NCBI RefSeq assembly: GCF_000350485.1
Contig: NZ_AORV01000059.1
Coordinates: 1 to 64,000 of the forward strand
Source of the DNA: Ruminiclostridium cellobioparum subsp. termitidis CT1112
GTDB lineage: Bacteria; Bacillota; Clostridia; Acetivibrionales; DSM-1351
Reading direction: 5' to 3'
DNA: 64,000 nucleotides
The notes below the pieces were generated by a model, which ran no database searches, was not told the origin of the DNA, and was given only the letters and a program-made list of their open reading frames with translations. Position numbers and translations under genes: made by a program. Positions within the stretch are counted from its first letter, which is position 1. Every line of letters begins with the position of its first letter. Shown here piece by piece: positions 7,754 through 17,252 of the stretch.

Positions 7754-9070
7754 ATGAAGCTAAACTATAAACAGACCTTTCTGATAGGCTTTGGATTTTT
7801 TGCCAGTTCCATAGCATGGGCCATGTATAATAATTATGTGCCGGTTTTGTTAAAGAACTATCTCTCAAGTACCACTCTGATTGGAATAGTAATGACTTTT
7901 GACAATATCTTCGGGGTGATTTTCCAGCCTGTATTCGGAGCATTATCGGACAAAACCAGGACCCGCTTCGGCAGGAGAATGCCCTATGTATTATTGGGGA
8001 TACCCGTATGCGCAGTAGTCTTTCCCTTCATACCGTTTACCAAATCGCTGTTTTCATTAATGGCAGTCATTATAATTTTCAATTTTGTAATGTCCACCTG
8101 GAGAGCCCCCGTTGTAGCCCTCATGCCTGATCTGACACCCGCTCCGCTGAGAAGCCAGGCCAACGGGATCATCAACTTCATGGGGGGGCTTGGAAGTCTG
8201 TTCTCCTTCTTTGCCGGAGGCCTGCTGTTTAAGCTGGGAGGCATGCCGCTACCCTTCGCAGCCAGTGCTGTTCTCATGCTCGCTGCAGTTATAGTTTTAA
8301 AAGTTTTTGTCAGGGAGAAAACGGGCAAGGAGCTGGAAGAAGAACTTGCGGATAATAAACTGCCCGGATTGGCAGTTGAGCCGGCTGAACCTGAAAAATC
8401 TGCTGTACCGGCCAAAATTCACGGTTTCCCTCAGAAAAGTCCCGACGTGTCACATGCGGCCGAACCGGGAAGAAACAAAAGTCTTGTTTTTCTGCTGCTT
8501 GCTATCCTGTTCTGGTTTACAGGCTATAATGCAGTAGAAACCTTTTTCAGCCTTTATGTTACCAACACCTTGAGGGATACTTCAGGCAATTTTCTTACTG
8601 CCGGTGATGCCTCACTGCTGCTGGCAATGTTTTCACTGACTTTTCTGGGTTTCTCAATACCGGCGGGCTTTATTTCCACAAAGCTGGGCCGGAAAAGAAC
8701 TATCCTTGCCGGACTTGCAGGTGTGACACTTTTATTCGCACTGATGCTTTTTACCGATAATATATGGGCATTGAGAATACTTCTGCTTCTGGGAGGTATC
8801 TTCTGGGCCTGTGTGAATATCAACTCGCTTCCCATGGTAGTTGAAATGGCTCAATGGAAGGATATAGGCAGATATACAGGCTACTATTATTTCTTCTCCT
8901 TCAGTGCGGCAATAATAAGCCCAATACTGTTCGGCTTCATCCGGGATATGGTAAGCAGTTACGATGCCATTTTTGTATATTCTTCAATATCCTTTGCTCT
9001 GGCAATAATATGCATGCTTTTTGTAACCCACGGAGAAGCCGCCGCGGATGTAAAGCAACAAATAAAATAA
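7754..9070 (+). CDS. MFS transporter of the sugar/cation symporter type
   Basis: I chose the ATG at 7754, 6 nt after GGGAGGA; the upstream ATG at 7739 overlaps this RBS. The protein has about 438 residues and about 12 hydrophobic segments. The family loop motif GALSDKTRTRFGRRMPY lies after helix 2. A charged, Pro/Ala-rich central loop (about residues 190-235) separates the two six-helix halves, and a second GRKRT-like loop occurs in the C-terminal half. The pattern resembles GPH/SLC45-like glycoside transporters. The substrate is not determinable. Its neighbour GDPD hints at a glycerophosphodiester or sugar, but this is only a guess. Confidence 0.8.
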   Translation: MKLNYKQTFLIGFGFFASSIAWAMYNNYVPVLLKNYLSSTTLIGIVMTFDNIFGVIFQPVFGALSDKTRTRFGRRMPYVLLGIPVCAVVFPFIPFTKSLFSLMAVIIIFNFVMSTWRAPVVALMPDLTPAPLRSQANGIINFMGGLGSLFSFFAGGLLFKLGGMPLPFAASAVLMLAAVIVLKVFVREKTGKELEEELADNKLPGLAVEPAEPEKSAVPAKIHGFPQKSPDVSHAAEPGRNKSLVFLLLAILFWFTGYNAVETFFSLYVTNTLRDTSGNFLTAGDASLLLAMFSLTFLGFSIPAGFISTKLGRKRTILAGLAGVTLLFALMLFTDNIWALRILLLLGGIFWACVNINSLPMVVEMAQWKDIGRYTGYYYFFSFSAAIISPILFGFIRDMVSSYDAIFVYSSISFALAIICMLFVTHGEAAADVKQQIK

Positions 9071-9124
9071 CATTGAAGCAACATATAATAGTAAAGTATA
9101 GTTTAATACAAGTTTATCGCACTT

Positions 9125-10351
9125 TTATTTTGAGTTCTTTAATCTCTTAATGTTATCAAGTAGTTTTGAAGGATTAATTATTTTACCTAACTTGTCTTTA
9201 TTAATACCACATGTTTTTTCGGCTTCCTTCCAAAAAGCTTCAGGAGTGATTTCAGAATTCACCTGGCATGCCAGAGCGTATAACCCTGCAACATAGGGTA
9301 CTGTCCAGCTCATGCCCCCTTCTCTATAGAAAACATAATCTTTTGGGCCTGTAGGGCTGGCAGTACATCTGGAATCCATCGGTATAAGAATTTGTTCATT
9401 TTTATAGGGATATTTTTTTAAGAATAGTCCTATGGAATATGAGTTTACATCATCCGCACTTTTCAAGGGATCCCGGCCAAGCCCGGTAAAATTGTACGAG
9501 CCCACATATACAGTATATATCCCTTCTTTTTTGGCTTTGTCAATAGCTGCAAGTGCTTTTTCATATCCGTTGAACCAGCTTCCTATTTCCAACGAAATAG
9601 AAATTACCCTTATCTTTTTATTTTTGGGTAATATCTTATTGACCTCCACAATACGGTCTATTGATTTTGCCAACCAGGTCAGATCCCAATCGAAACTGTC
9701 ATTTTCACCAAAGGTTCCGTGGGTCTCGGCTATGTAATAAAGATCAGCTTCAGGAGCCACTCCTGCGGATTTGCCAACGGCTATGGATGCTACGGCCGGT
9801 CCGTGCATTGCCGCCACATCTCCCGGATTATGAATTTCTTCATACATTTTTAAGCGGTTCTTATATTCAACATGGTCAACCAGCAAGGTCTGGTCAATGA
9901 TTGCAATACCAATTCCTTTTCCGTTGATACCTTTCCTATGAAGTGCCCGGACTCCCAGACCGGGATTCTTTCCCAAATCCATTATTTTTTGGGGATTAAA
10001 GTCTTCCGGTAATTTTCCGGGCCATCTGGTTTTGCTGTCAAAGCTGGAAAATGTCAGATCCCTAAGCCTGCCTTTCAGGTCAAGCAATGTAAGATCGCTG
10101 CTTCTTAAATCCACCTGCCACATTTGATCGGAATCTTCATTATAGCCTGGCAATTCTGTCATTTTTCCTGGATGAATGGATGAAAAATCTGCTGCCAACG
10201 GTTTTGTTACAATGCACAACTTATTTTTAGGAGATAGTAAAGTCTTATAGACAATATTGTTTCCCTCGGCATTTATTGCTGTTTGGTATGGACTGAACAA
10301 TAAAACCGCAATTAAAACGGTTGAAATTATTGCACGAAAAAATCTCTTCAT
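9125..10351 (-). CDS. secreted subtilisin-family serine protease (S8)
   Basis: The ORF is open from 10372 (415 aa); I prefer the ATG at 10351 because MKRFFRAIISTVLIAVLLF is a clean signal peptide behind a GAGG. Numbered from the longer start, the triad is D160 (IAIID), H190 (AMHGPAVAS) and S355 (GGMSWTVPYVAG). The GMSxxxPxVAG motif is typical of S8 peptidases. The roughly 110 residues before the Asp do not look like a standard I9 inhibitor domain. The enzyme is probably extracellular. It is convergent with the MFS gene and has no operon partner. Confidence 0.85.
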   Translation of the reverse strand: MKRFFRAIISTVLIAVLLFSPYQTAINAEGNNIVYKTLLSPKNKLCIVTKPLAADFSSIHPGKMTELPGYNEDSDQMWQVDLRSSDLTLLDLKGRLRDLTFSSFDSKTRWPGKLPEDFNPQKIMDLGKNPGLGVRALHRKGINGKGIGIAIIDQTLLVDHVEYKNRLKMYEEIHNPGDVAAMHGPAVASIAVGKSAGVAPEADLYYIAETHGTFGENDSFDWDLTWLAKSIDRIVEVNKILPKNKKIRVISISLEIGSWFNGYEKALAAIDKAKKEGIYTVYVGSYNFTGLGRDPLKSADDVNSYSIGLFLKKYPYKNEQILIPMDSRCTASPTGPKDYVFYREGGMSWTVPYVAGLYALACQVNSEITPEAFWKEAEKTCGINKDKLGKIINPSKLLDNIKRLKNSK

Positions 10352-10467
10352 ACCTGTTGACCTGCCTCTCATATTTTTTTGCCCTTTAATCTTAATATCA
10401 AAATCACCCGGGTATTCACATTAATATACACAAAAAAATGGAAAAAGGTTCGGTTATAAGTAAATAT

Positions 10468-10749
10468 TTATCTCTCTTCATACAGGAAATCCACCACTTC
10501 AGCCCCGGCATTCTCCTCTATGAAGCGCAGGACCTGGTCCAGTACAGCATTGGCCTGAGCTCTGCTGCCGGATACACAGACAGCACCTATTACGATGGTC
10601 TGATAGTAATCCTGCTCATCCACCTCTGCTATGGAAATATTAAATTTGTTGCGTGCCCGCTGCAACAGACTCTTCACAATCATCCTCTTATCCTTGAGGG
10701 AATGGCAGGTTGGTGCATAGAGCTTAACAGTCAGTGACGATACTATCAT
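10468..10749 (-). CDS. DUF503 family protein (YlxP-like)
   Basis: This 93-aa protein starts at an ATG with a GGGGAGG 5 nt upstream (10749). The start MIVSSLTVKLYAPTCHSLKD and the following KDKRMIVKSLLQRARNKFNI are the DUF503 hallmarks. Family members form a small ferredoxin-like fold. The B. subtilis member YlxP sits in the nusA-infB operon, where a ribosome-maturation role has been suggested. Here the gene is not in that operon. It is cytosolic. Confidence 0.88.
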   Translation of the reverse strand: MIVSSLTVKLYAPTCHSLKDKRMIVKSLLQRARNKFNISIAEVDEQDYYQTIVIGAVCVSGSRAQANAVLDQVLRFIEENAGAEVVDFLYEER

Positions 10750-10795
10750 AAAGCCTCCCCGGATACACAAGCCAACTTGTTGTCATGGCAGTAAA

Positions 10796-11470
10796 TCAAT
10801 AGCCCAGTTCCTCTCCGACAAGGATTACCTTAATCCTGTCCTTATGCCTCTGGTAAGCTGAAACCACATAATTGCAGCAAATTCTGGCCGGACCCGAACA
10901 GCCGCTTTCCATTTCGCCGGGATGACTGTTGAAGGACATACATTCCCCTTTTTCCTTACAATAGGTCTGGCAGGAAAGTCTTGTAGCATTTGCGGGAGCC
11001 GCAATAGTTTTTACCCTTATTATGGCTTCGTTCAAATCCTTTACCAGTTTGTTATAACCTGCGATAATAATTACCGATTTGGGCCCGAAACAAATTGCCG
11101 CAACCCTGTTGGAATTGCCATCGACATTATATAGTTCCCCGTTTTCGGTTATGGCATTCGCACTGCTTATATATGCATCAGCAGAAAAGGAATCAATAAA
11201 TATCCTATTTATCTGCTCGCCTGTGAGCCCCTCTTCGTACCTGTCCAGAAATTTGTACCTTCCCGAACGCAGCAGGTCTATGACACCGCTTTCAAACAGA
11301 GTCATGGCACCGCCGACTCCGACAGTATCCCCGTCCTTCAGCAGTTCACAGACCTTTTCAGGTATCTGGGCCTTTGTTTCAACATAGTGTACCTGCATAT
11401 TGTTTTTCTCAAGATTTTTCATTGTTTTGTCTATTCTTTTTCCGATAATTGCCTTAGTGTTTATATCCAT
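10796..11470 (-). CDS. LUD-domain (LutC/YkgG-type) protein
   Basis: I chose the ATG at 11470, behind AAAGGGG. The 224-aa product carries the LUD (DUF162) pattern: DGDTVGVGGAMTLFESGVI near residues 45-65, DAYISSANAITENGELYNVD, and NKLVKDLNEAIIRVK. The C-terminus holds seven cysteines (CQTYCKEKGEC, GCSGPARICC). LUD proteins occur in lactate-utilisation LutABC systems, but stand-alone clostridial versions like this have no established function. It is downstream of the DUF1653 and UPF0178 genes on the same strand with a 25-bp gap, so it is probably the last gene of that small operon. Confidence 0.85.
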   Translation of the reverse strand: MDINTKAIIGKRIDKTMKNLEKNNMQVHYVETKAQIPEKVCELLKDGDTVGVGGAMTLFESGVIDLLRSGRYKFLDRYEEGLTGEQINRIFIDSFSADAYISSANAITENGELYNVDGNSNRVAAICFGPKSVIIIAGYNKLVKDLNEAIIRVKTIAAPANATRLSCQTYCKEKGECMSFNSHPGEMESGCSGPARICCNYVVSAYQRHKDRIKVILVGEELGY

Positions 11471-11495
11471 AATTTTTTTAACCCCTTTCCACATA

Positions 11496-11711
11496 CTACT
11501 CCCCGATGTATTCAAAACGCCTGAAAGTCTGACCGTCACGCTGAACCATCTCATCCCACATGGAAGCAGGACGAACCCATATTCCCATTTCACCGTAAAG
11601 TGCCTGATATACCACCATGTCCTCCAGTGTTTCACTATGCCTGGCTATGTATAGCACTCTGTATTCCTTTCCTTTAAAATGTCTGTATATTCCCGGCCTT
11701 ATCAGACTCAT
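11496..11711 (-). CDS. DUF1653 family protein
   Basis: This 71-aa protein matches the DUF1653 consensus closely: GIYRHFKGKEYRVLYIARHS, then VVYQALYGEMGIWVRP and a final RFEYIGE. The family is widespread and small, and its function is not known. The start codon overlaps the stop of the upstream UPF0178 gene by 4 nt (ATGA), so translation is coupled. Confidence 0.92.
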   Translation of the reverse strand: MSLIRPGIYRHFKGKEYRVLYIARHSETLEDMVVYQALYGEMGIWVRPASMWDEMVQRDGQTFRRFEYIGE

Positions 11712-12163
11712 CCCGGCCCTCCCTCCAACTTCTGTCTTTCCAGAAGGCTCACCAGCGCTTTTTCAAACACCTCATCATTTTCTCCGGTACGTTTTTTTAT
11801 AGGCCGGGTCCTGCCTCCCGCCCTGCGGACCTTTTGTCCCAGATGCCTTTCAAAAAGCAGTCTGTCAATGTTATCATCGGTATAGATGAGTCCGTTCTGA
11901 TTTAATACTCTGGCACCCTTTCCCAGCCCCATTGCGGCAACGCCGTAATCCTGTGTAACCACAATGTCTTCGCGCTTCAACAGGTTTATAAGCTTTATAT
12001 CCACACTGTCCCTTGCTTTGTCTACAGTGATCACAGTACTGTAGCCGTCCGAAAGCTCATGACTTGTATCAATGATCATGGTCACCGGAACCTTGTACTT
12101 TTTTGCAGTTCTCACTATTATATCTTTAACCGGACATGCGTCAGCATCAACAAGTATCTGCAT
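11708..12163 (-). CDS. UPF0178 (YaiI/YqxD-like, DUF188) protein
   Basis: The ATG at 12163 follows GGAGG at 7 nt; the in-frame upstream ATG at 12187 lacks this. The 151-aa protein begins MQILVDADACPVKDIIVRTA, the family signature, and carries VDIKLINLLKREDIVVTQDY and GRTRPIKKRT. The acidic Asp cluster and fold suggest a PIN-like nuclease relationship, but no activity is established. It heads a three-gene operon with DUF1653 and LUD. Confidence 0.92.
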   Translation of the reverse strand: MQILVDADACPVKDIIVRTAKKYKVPVTMIIDTSHELSDGYSTVITVDKARDSVDIKLINLLKREDIVVTQDYGVAAMGLGKGARVLNQNGLIYTDDNIDRLLFERHLGQKVRRAGGRTRPIKKRTGENDEVFEKALVSLLERQKLEGGPG

Positions 12164-12246
12164 AAACAGCCTCCAAACCGTAAACATATTATAAAATATC
12201 TGATTCGTTGTAAATTATCCCATTCAATGAGCCGTCAGAGAGTTTC

Positions 12247-13383
12247 TTAAAATGAAAGCAGTATCTTTTCAACACGTGCAAGCTCCTCCCGGATTTTAAG
12301 ATGCTGAGGACATTTTTTTTCACAGACCCCGCAGTCTATGCAGTCGGATATTGCTTTTCCTCCATCTTTCCTGTAGCCCGCAAATTGGTTTTTTGCTGTT
12401 TCCGTTAAGCCATAAACATTATGGTTGTTATAGAAATTAAATATGTCAGGAATTTTGATTTCAGAGGGACAGGGCTGACAGTACTTACAACCCGTACAGT
12501 ACAATTCACTGAATTTTTTGAGCTGCTCCATGGCTTTCCCAAGCTGCTCCCATTCCATTTCGGAGAGCACGGCCGGATCATTTCCGATTTTAACATTTTT
12601 CTGAACCATGTCCAGAGTCTCCATTCCGGATAATGCACAGCTTAGATTGGGATTTCCCAGTACAAATTTAAAAGCAAGCTCATATGTGGCAATTGCAGGT
12701 TTTCCTGTCAGCTTTGTATACAAGTCGGTAGGTGCTGAAAGTCTTCCGCCGCCCACAGGCCCCATTGCAACAGTACCCAGACCTTTTGACGCTGCATATG
12801 CCAGCATTTCTTCATTGCTGCGGTCAAGCAGATTGTACTGTACAAGCATTGTTTCCATTGAAATGCCACGCTTGATCGAACCGTCAATTATGTATTTTAT
12901 GCTCTGGGGTTCATCGTGGAAAGAGAAGGAGATGTGGCGGATCAAGCCTTCCTCTTTGGCTTTTTGCGCTTCAAGCAGCAAATCATGCTGCATGATAATG
13001 TCATCAAAAGAGCCTTTGTTAATACCCCAGAAATGATAGAAATCAACATAATCGGTATCCATTCTCTTTAAGCTTGCCTCAAGGGTTTTCCGGTAATCCG
13101 AAGGCCCTTTTACCACTTCCAGGGGTATTTTTGTGGAGAGCATGACCTTGCTGCGAAATTTTTTTACTGCCTTACCCAGCGCTTCTTCGCTGTTTTTATT
13201 GCAGTAATAAGGCGCGGTATCAAAATAATTTACACCGTTTTCAAACGCATAGCCTATCATCTCAGATGCTTTATCCTGATCAATAAACCATTTTTCGTTT
13301 TCCTGGTATTCAGGCAGACGCATGCAGCCAAATCCCAGTGAGGATACTTTTTCACCTGTTTTTCCAAAATCATTATAATTCAT
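12247..13383 (-). CDS. aldo/keto reductase with C-terminal 4Fe-4S ferredoxin domain
   Basis: This 378-aa protein has an AKR barrel: SLGFGCMRLPEY near the start, then NYFDTAPYYCNKNSEEALGK with catalytic Asp/Tyr, and a catalytic Lys in VMLSTKIP. The C-terminal 90 residues carry CTGCKYCQPCP and CIDCGVCEKKCPQH, an iron-sulfur module. Such clostridial AKRs are cytosolic oxidoreductases of unknown substrate, often linked to ferredoxin-dependent redox. The gene is monocistronic. Confidence 0.9.
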   Translation of the reverse strand: MNYNDFGKTGEKVSSLGFGCMRLPEYQENEKWFIDQDKASEMIGYAFENGVNYFDTAPYYCNKNSEEALGKAVKKFRSKVMLSTKIPLEVVKGPSDYRKTLEASLKRMDTDYVDFYHFWGINKGSFDDIIMQHDLLLEAQKAKEEGLIRHISFSFHDEPQSIKYIIDGSIKRGISMETMLVQYNLLDRSNEEMLAYAASKGLGTVAMGPVGGGRLSAPTDLYTKLTGKPAIATYELAFKFVLGNPNLSCALSGMETLDMVQKNVKIGNDPAVLSEMEWEQLGKAMEQLKKFSELYCTGCKYCQPCPSEIKIPDIFNFYNNHNVYGLTETAKNQFAGYRKDGGKAISDCIDCGVCEKKCPQHLKIREELARVEKILLSF

Positions 13384-13595
13384 GACAAACCTCTCCCTTT
13401 TCTATAAAATATTACCTTATTATACCACTGAACCATTGATTTGTTTTTGAACTTTTAACAATTGCTTTAATCAGTATAGGTGCCGATGACCGGCCCAGGT
13501 ACGACAAAAGTTGTACTCAAGCTGTTGACCGGATACTAAAGGCCGCGTAATCCAACTATATTTTCTATAGTCCAAAACCGGATTAAACGTATATT

Positions 13596-14639
13596 TTACA
13601 AGTTCGCACCGTCGGGGGTGTATTTATCCAGCTTCCTTACAGAGTTCCTGTCAATTATGTTTGCGGATAACAGTATCTTTTCCGTAGGTTCTTCAATGCC
13701 ACTCATTTTTTGCAGCAGTTTACATACGGCCCTCCTGCCCATCATTTCCTTCTGTACCCTCATGGTTGAAAGCTCCGGAGTTACACTCCGTGATGTCTCT
13801 ATGTCGTCGAAACCCATAACGGACACTTCCTCAGGTACTGCTATTCCCATGTTTGATAAAACCTTCAGGATTACAAGAGCTTCGGCATCATTACAGCAGA
13901 AAAACGCTGTAGGAATCCCCTCTCCGGATTTCATTCCCTCAATCACCAATGCTATTTCTTCATTGTCCACATTTTCAAGCTTGCGGTCAATTACCGAGTA
14001 CCCGGGGTTATAATGGAGCCCGTATTCTCTCAATGCCTTTAAGTATCCCTGATACCTGTCATAAAAGCTGACAGAGGCATAAATATTCCCTAAAAAACCG
14101 ATCTTTGTATGTCCGCAGTTTATCAGGTGTTCAACGGCAAGGTAACCTCCGCATTGATTATCCGTCAGTACGCAGTCCATAACCAGATCATCAAAATAAT
14201 TATCCACCATAACAACGGACAGATCATAGGTTATTATGGCATTGATGGTCTTGCGGGAGATCCTGCCAAGAGTTATTATACCTGAAACCATACCGTCTTT
14301 GACACAGTTTGGTATTTCAAATATTTCATCTTTTTCGTCATAGTAATGTATGATGGTATTAATATTGTTCTTCTTGGCTTCATCCTCAATTCCCAGCTGT
14401 ATGAAACTGAAAAATCCTATTGAATCCCGGGTGCTTTTAGCAATGACAAGACAGAGATTTCGTGTTGTCTGCTGCCGTACATTGCTTTTATATTTGTAGC
14501 CCATGCTTTCCGCAGCTGCCTCTATGGTTTTTCTTGTTGTTTCACTTATTCCGGGCATGCCGCGGAGTGCAAGTGAAACTGTATTTTTAGAAATACCCAG
14601 TTTTAATGCAATGGAATCCATTGTTACTTTTTTTGGCAT
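13596..14639 (-). CDS. LacI-family transcriptional regulator of the beta-mannan operon
   Basis: This 347-aa regulator starts MPKKVTMDSIALKLGISKNT, the LacI headpiece (HTH residues 4-24, hinge near 50), followed by a periplasmic-binding-like sensor domain ending near residue 335. Sensor-domain features include GFLGNIYASVSFYDRYQGYL and VPEEVSVMGFDDIETS. It is divergent from the GH130/epimerase operon, with 237 bp between. A perfect 14-bp palindrome at 14736-14749 in that gap is a candidate operator. I infer that it represses the operon until a mannooligosaccharide or derivative binds. Confidence 0.9.
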   Translation of the reverse strand: MPKKVTMDSIALKLGISKNTVSLALRGMPGISETTRKTIEAAAESMGYKYKSNVRQQTTRNLCLVIAKSTRDSIGFFSFIQLGIEDEAKKNNINTIIHYYDEKDEIFEIPNCVKDGMVSGIITLGRISRKTINAIITYDLSVVMVDNYFDDLVMDCVLTDNQCGGYLAVEHLINCGHTKIGFLGNIYASVSFYDRYQGYLKALREYGLHYNPGYSVIDRKLENVDNEEIALVIEGMKSGEGIPTAFFCCNDAEALVILKVLSNMGIAVPEEVSVMGFDDIETSRSVTPELSTMRVQKEMMGRRAVCKLLQKMSGIEEPTEKILLSANIIDRNSVRKLDKYTPDGANL

Positions 14640-14735
14640 ACTTCCTCCAGACTCAAGATTGGTGTAAATATTTAATGATTCCTTTGTTAATCATGTATTG
14701 AATTATAGCATAAATAATATCTTATTCAAAGCATA

Positions 14736-14806
14736 TTGTAATATTACAAATAACTTTATTTTTACTTTACATTTTAAATATTTTTAAGTATTATAATATT
14801 ACATGT
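14736..14806. promoter_or_regulatory. candidate LacI operators and promoter of the mannan operon
   Basis: TTGTAATATTACAA (14736-14749) is a perfect 14-bp palindrome. A second near copy, TATAATATTACA (14792-14803), differs from its 12-bp core by one base and overlaps a -10-like TATAAT at 14792-14797. Two similarly centred AATATT palindromes about 55 bp apart between divergent regulator and target suit cooperative LacI binding. The region is AT-rich, so chance resemblance is possible. Confidence 0.5.
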
Positions 14807-14876
14807 ATTAATATTTCATGTTACACATTTCAAATATCAACGAATTTATAATATTATTTTTTTAAGGAGGGCTGTA

Positions 14877-15887
14877 ATGAAGATTATTGGCAAAGCTTTA
14901 AAAAATATCCCCTGGGAGGAAAAACCCGAAGGTTTCGGAGGAGTTGTCTGGAGACATTCGGGAAATCCCATCATCGATTGGAATCCTACTTCAAGCACGG
15001 CAAGAGTATATAACAGTTCGGTTGTTCCCTGGGGCAGCGGCTTTGCAGGGATCTTCAGAGCAGATCACAAAGACGGTAAAGCCCGTATCCATGTGGGGTT
15101 CAGTGACGATGCCCTCAGCTGGAAAATTGAAGATGAACCCATACAATGGCAGGACAGTGACGGTAAACCCTATCAGCCCAACTATTCTTATGATCCACGG
15201 CTTGTGGAAGTAGAAGGTACATATTACATCATCTGGTGCACTGATTTCGGCGGAGCCGCCCTTGGTCTGGGAATGACCAGGGACTTCAGGGAATTCATAC
15301 GCCTCGAAAACCCTTTTATCCCCTTTAACAGGAATGGTGTTTTGTTTCCGAGAAAGATAAACGGAAAGTACCTGCTTCTCAGCAGGCCCAGCGACAGCGG
15401 GCATACACCCTTCGGAGATATTTTTCTCAGTGAGAGCTCGGATATGATCCATTGGGGACGGCACAGACGGGTAATGCAAAAGGGAGGCTCGGGCTGGTGG
15501 CAAAGTGTCAAAATAGGAGCCGGAGCTGTCCCCATAGAAACTACCGAAGGCTGGCTGCTGCTATACCACGGCGTGTCCGGCACCTGCAACGGTTTTGTTT
15601 ACAGCTTCGGAGCGGCAATTCTCGATACAGACAATCCCTCCAGGGTTTTATACCGCACCAGGGATTACCTGCTGACTCCCGAAAGACCTTATGAAACCGC
15701 GGGTTTTGTCCCCAATGTCGTATTCCCCTGCGCAGCCCTGACGGATGCCGACACCGGGAGAATCGCCATATATTACGGTGCTGCCGACACCTATTCAGCC
15801 CTGGCATATGCCAAAGCAGATGAATTGCTCGGCTTTATAAAAGCAAATTCCGAGCTTGCGGCAGGGGATTCTGAGGAATATAGATAG
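14877..15887 (+). CDS. GH130 beta-1,4-mannooligosaccharide phosphorylase
   Basis: This 336-aa enzyme has no signal peptide and is cytosolic. The five-bladed propeller pattern of GH130 is clear: NSSVVPWGSGFAGIFRAD, NYSYDPRLVEVEGTYYIIW, VLFPRKINGKYLLLSRPSD, KIGAGAVPIETTEGWLLLYH and NVVFPCAALTDADTGR. The DPR region carries the Asp proposed as proton donor in this family. The closest group by eye is GH130 subfamily 2, whose members phosphorolyse beta-1,4-mannooligosaccharides to mannose 1-phosphate (some act on Man-GlcNAc). The RBS AAGGAGGG precedes the ATG. It is the first gene of the mannan operon. Confidence 0.88.
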   Translation: MKIIGKALKNIPWEEKPEGFGGVVWRHSGNPIIDWNPTSSTARVYNSSVVPWGSGFAGIFRADHKDGKARIHVGFSDDALSWKIEDEPIQWQDSDGKPYQPNYSYDPRLVEVEGTYYIIWCTDFGGAALGLGMTRDFREFIRLENPFIPFNRNGVLFPRKINGKYLLLSRPSDSGHTPFGDIFLSESSDMIHWGRHRRVMQKGGSGWWQSVKIGAGAVPIETTEGWLLLYHGVSGTCNGFVYSFGAAILDTDNPSRVLYRTRDYLLTPERPYETAGFVPNVVFPCAALTDADTGRIAIYYGAADTYSALAYAKADELLGFIKANSELAAGDSEEYR

Positions 15888-16006
15888 TAAACATGGCCAA
15901 TTAACCTCCTTTATTGGCCTTATAGCGGTAGAGGAGCGAACAAATTTCATTACATTTTGCGGCCGCTATGCGGCTCAAAGCCATAATATGGCTCATGGAG
16001 GTCAAT

Positions 16007-17215
16007 ATGGAGAAACATGATATTAAGAATCTCGCAAGCGGATTTGAGCATGAGCTCAAGAATAATATTCTGGAGTTCTGGATCAATCATTCAGTTGACG
16101 ATCAAAACGGCGGCTTTTACGGTTATATATCCAATGGCCTGTCCCCCGATACAAAGCACGACAAAGCCTCCGTCCTCAACTTCAGGATACTCTGGACTTT
16201 CTCTGCTGCTTACAGATATTATAGGGATAAAAAGTATCTGGTCATGGCAAAAAGAGCTTACGATTATATAATCAAACACTTTGTGGACGATAAATATTCA
16301 GGTGTGTATTGGATGCTGGATTACAGGGGGAACCCCATTGATACAAAAAAGCAGACCTACTCCATTGCCTTTGCAATATACGGTCTGTCGGAATTCTACA
16401 GGGCTGCCGGCATAAAAGAAAGTCTGGATCATGCTGTCCGGCTGTACCATTCAATAGAAAACAATATTTATGATGCCGGCCAAAAAGGTTACATGGAGGC
16501 CCGTGCAAGAGACTGGTCGCCTACACCCCACATGAGTTTAAGCGGTAAGGATATGAATGCTGAAAAATCCATGAACACTCATTTGCATGTGCTGGAGGCC
16601 TACACAAATCTCTACAGGGTGTGGAAGGACAAAAGCCTGGAAAGAAGTCTCCGGGAGTTGATAAATGTCACCATTGACCACATCATCGATCCTCTCACCT
16701 TTCAATTCCGGCTTTTCTTTGACAGGAACTGGACCTCCCTTTCCAAAGCTGTTTCCTACGGACATGATATCGAGGGCAGCTGGCTGTTGTATGAGGCCGC
16801 AGAAGTGCTTGGAAATGAGGCCTTGCTCTCAAGAGTGCGGTTGATATCCGTTTTAATGGCCAGAAAGGTATTTTCCGACGGCATGGACAGAATCAACGGA
16901 GGACTTTTTTATGAGCTGGAAAACAGTTCACTGGAAGATTTTAAGGAGTGGTGGCCACAGGCAGAAGCCGTAGTGGGGTTCACCAATGCCTATCAGCTCA
17001 CAGGAGAAAACTGCTACCTGGATGCAGCCTGCAGCATGTGGGAATTCATTGATAAGCATATTATCGACAGGGTAAACGGTGAATGGTTCTGGGGAACCAC
17101 AGCCGACGGTTCCCGGATCATCGGAGATCAGAAAGCCGGGCCCTGGAAATGTCCCTACCACAACAGCCGGATGTGTTTTGAAATGATAGAAAGACTGGGT
17201 AAGTATATCCCTTAA
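16007..17215 (+). CDS. cellobiose (mannobiose) 2-epimerase, AGE family
   Basis: I chose the ATG at 16007, 5 nt after GGAGG, over one 39 nt upstream. The 402-aa protein has the (alpha/alpha)6 barrel pattern of N-acylglucosamine 2-epimerase relatives. Motifs expected of cellobiose 2-epimerases are [19 protein letters not shown] (catalytic His region), [16 protein letters not shown] (second His) and [16 protein letters not shown]. The enzyme converts Man-beta-1,4-Man to Man-beta-1,4-Glc, the substrate of the phosphorylase encoded next. Cytosolic. Confidence 0.92.
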   Translation: MEKHDIKNLASGFEHELKNNILEFWINHSVDDQNGGFYGYISNGLSPDTKHDKASVLNFRILWTFSAAYRYYRDKKYLVMAKRAYDYIIKHFVDDKYSGVYWMLDYRGNPIDTKKQTYSIAFAIYGLSEFYRAAGIKESLDHAVRLYHSIENNIYDAGQKGYMEARARDWSPTPHMSLSGKDMNAEKSMNTHLHVLEAYTNLYRVWKDKSLERSLRELINVTIDHIIDPLTFQFRLFFDRNWTSLSKAVSYGHDIEGSWLLYEAAEVLGNEALLSRVRLISVLMARKVFSDGMDRINGGLFYELENSSLEDFKEWWPQAEAVVGFTNAYQLTGENCYLDAACSMWEFIDKHIIDRVNGEWFWGTTADGSRIIGDQKAGPWKCPYHNSRMCFEMIERLGKYIP

Positions 17216-17252
17216 AGTAAACAAAATATTTTATGGTCATGGAGAGAAAATT

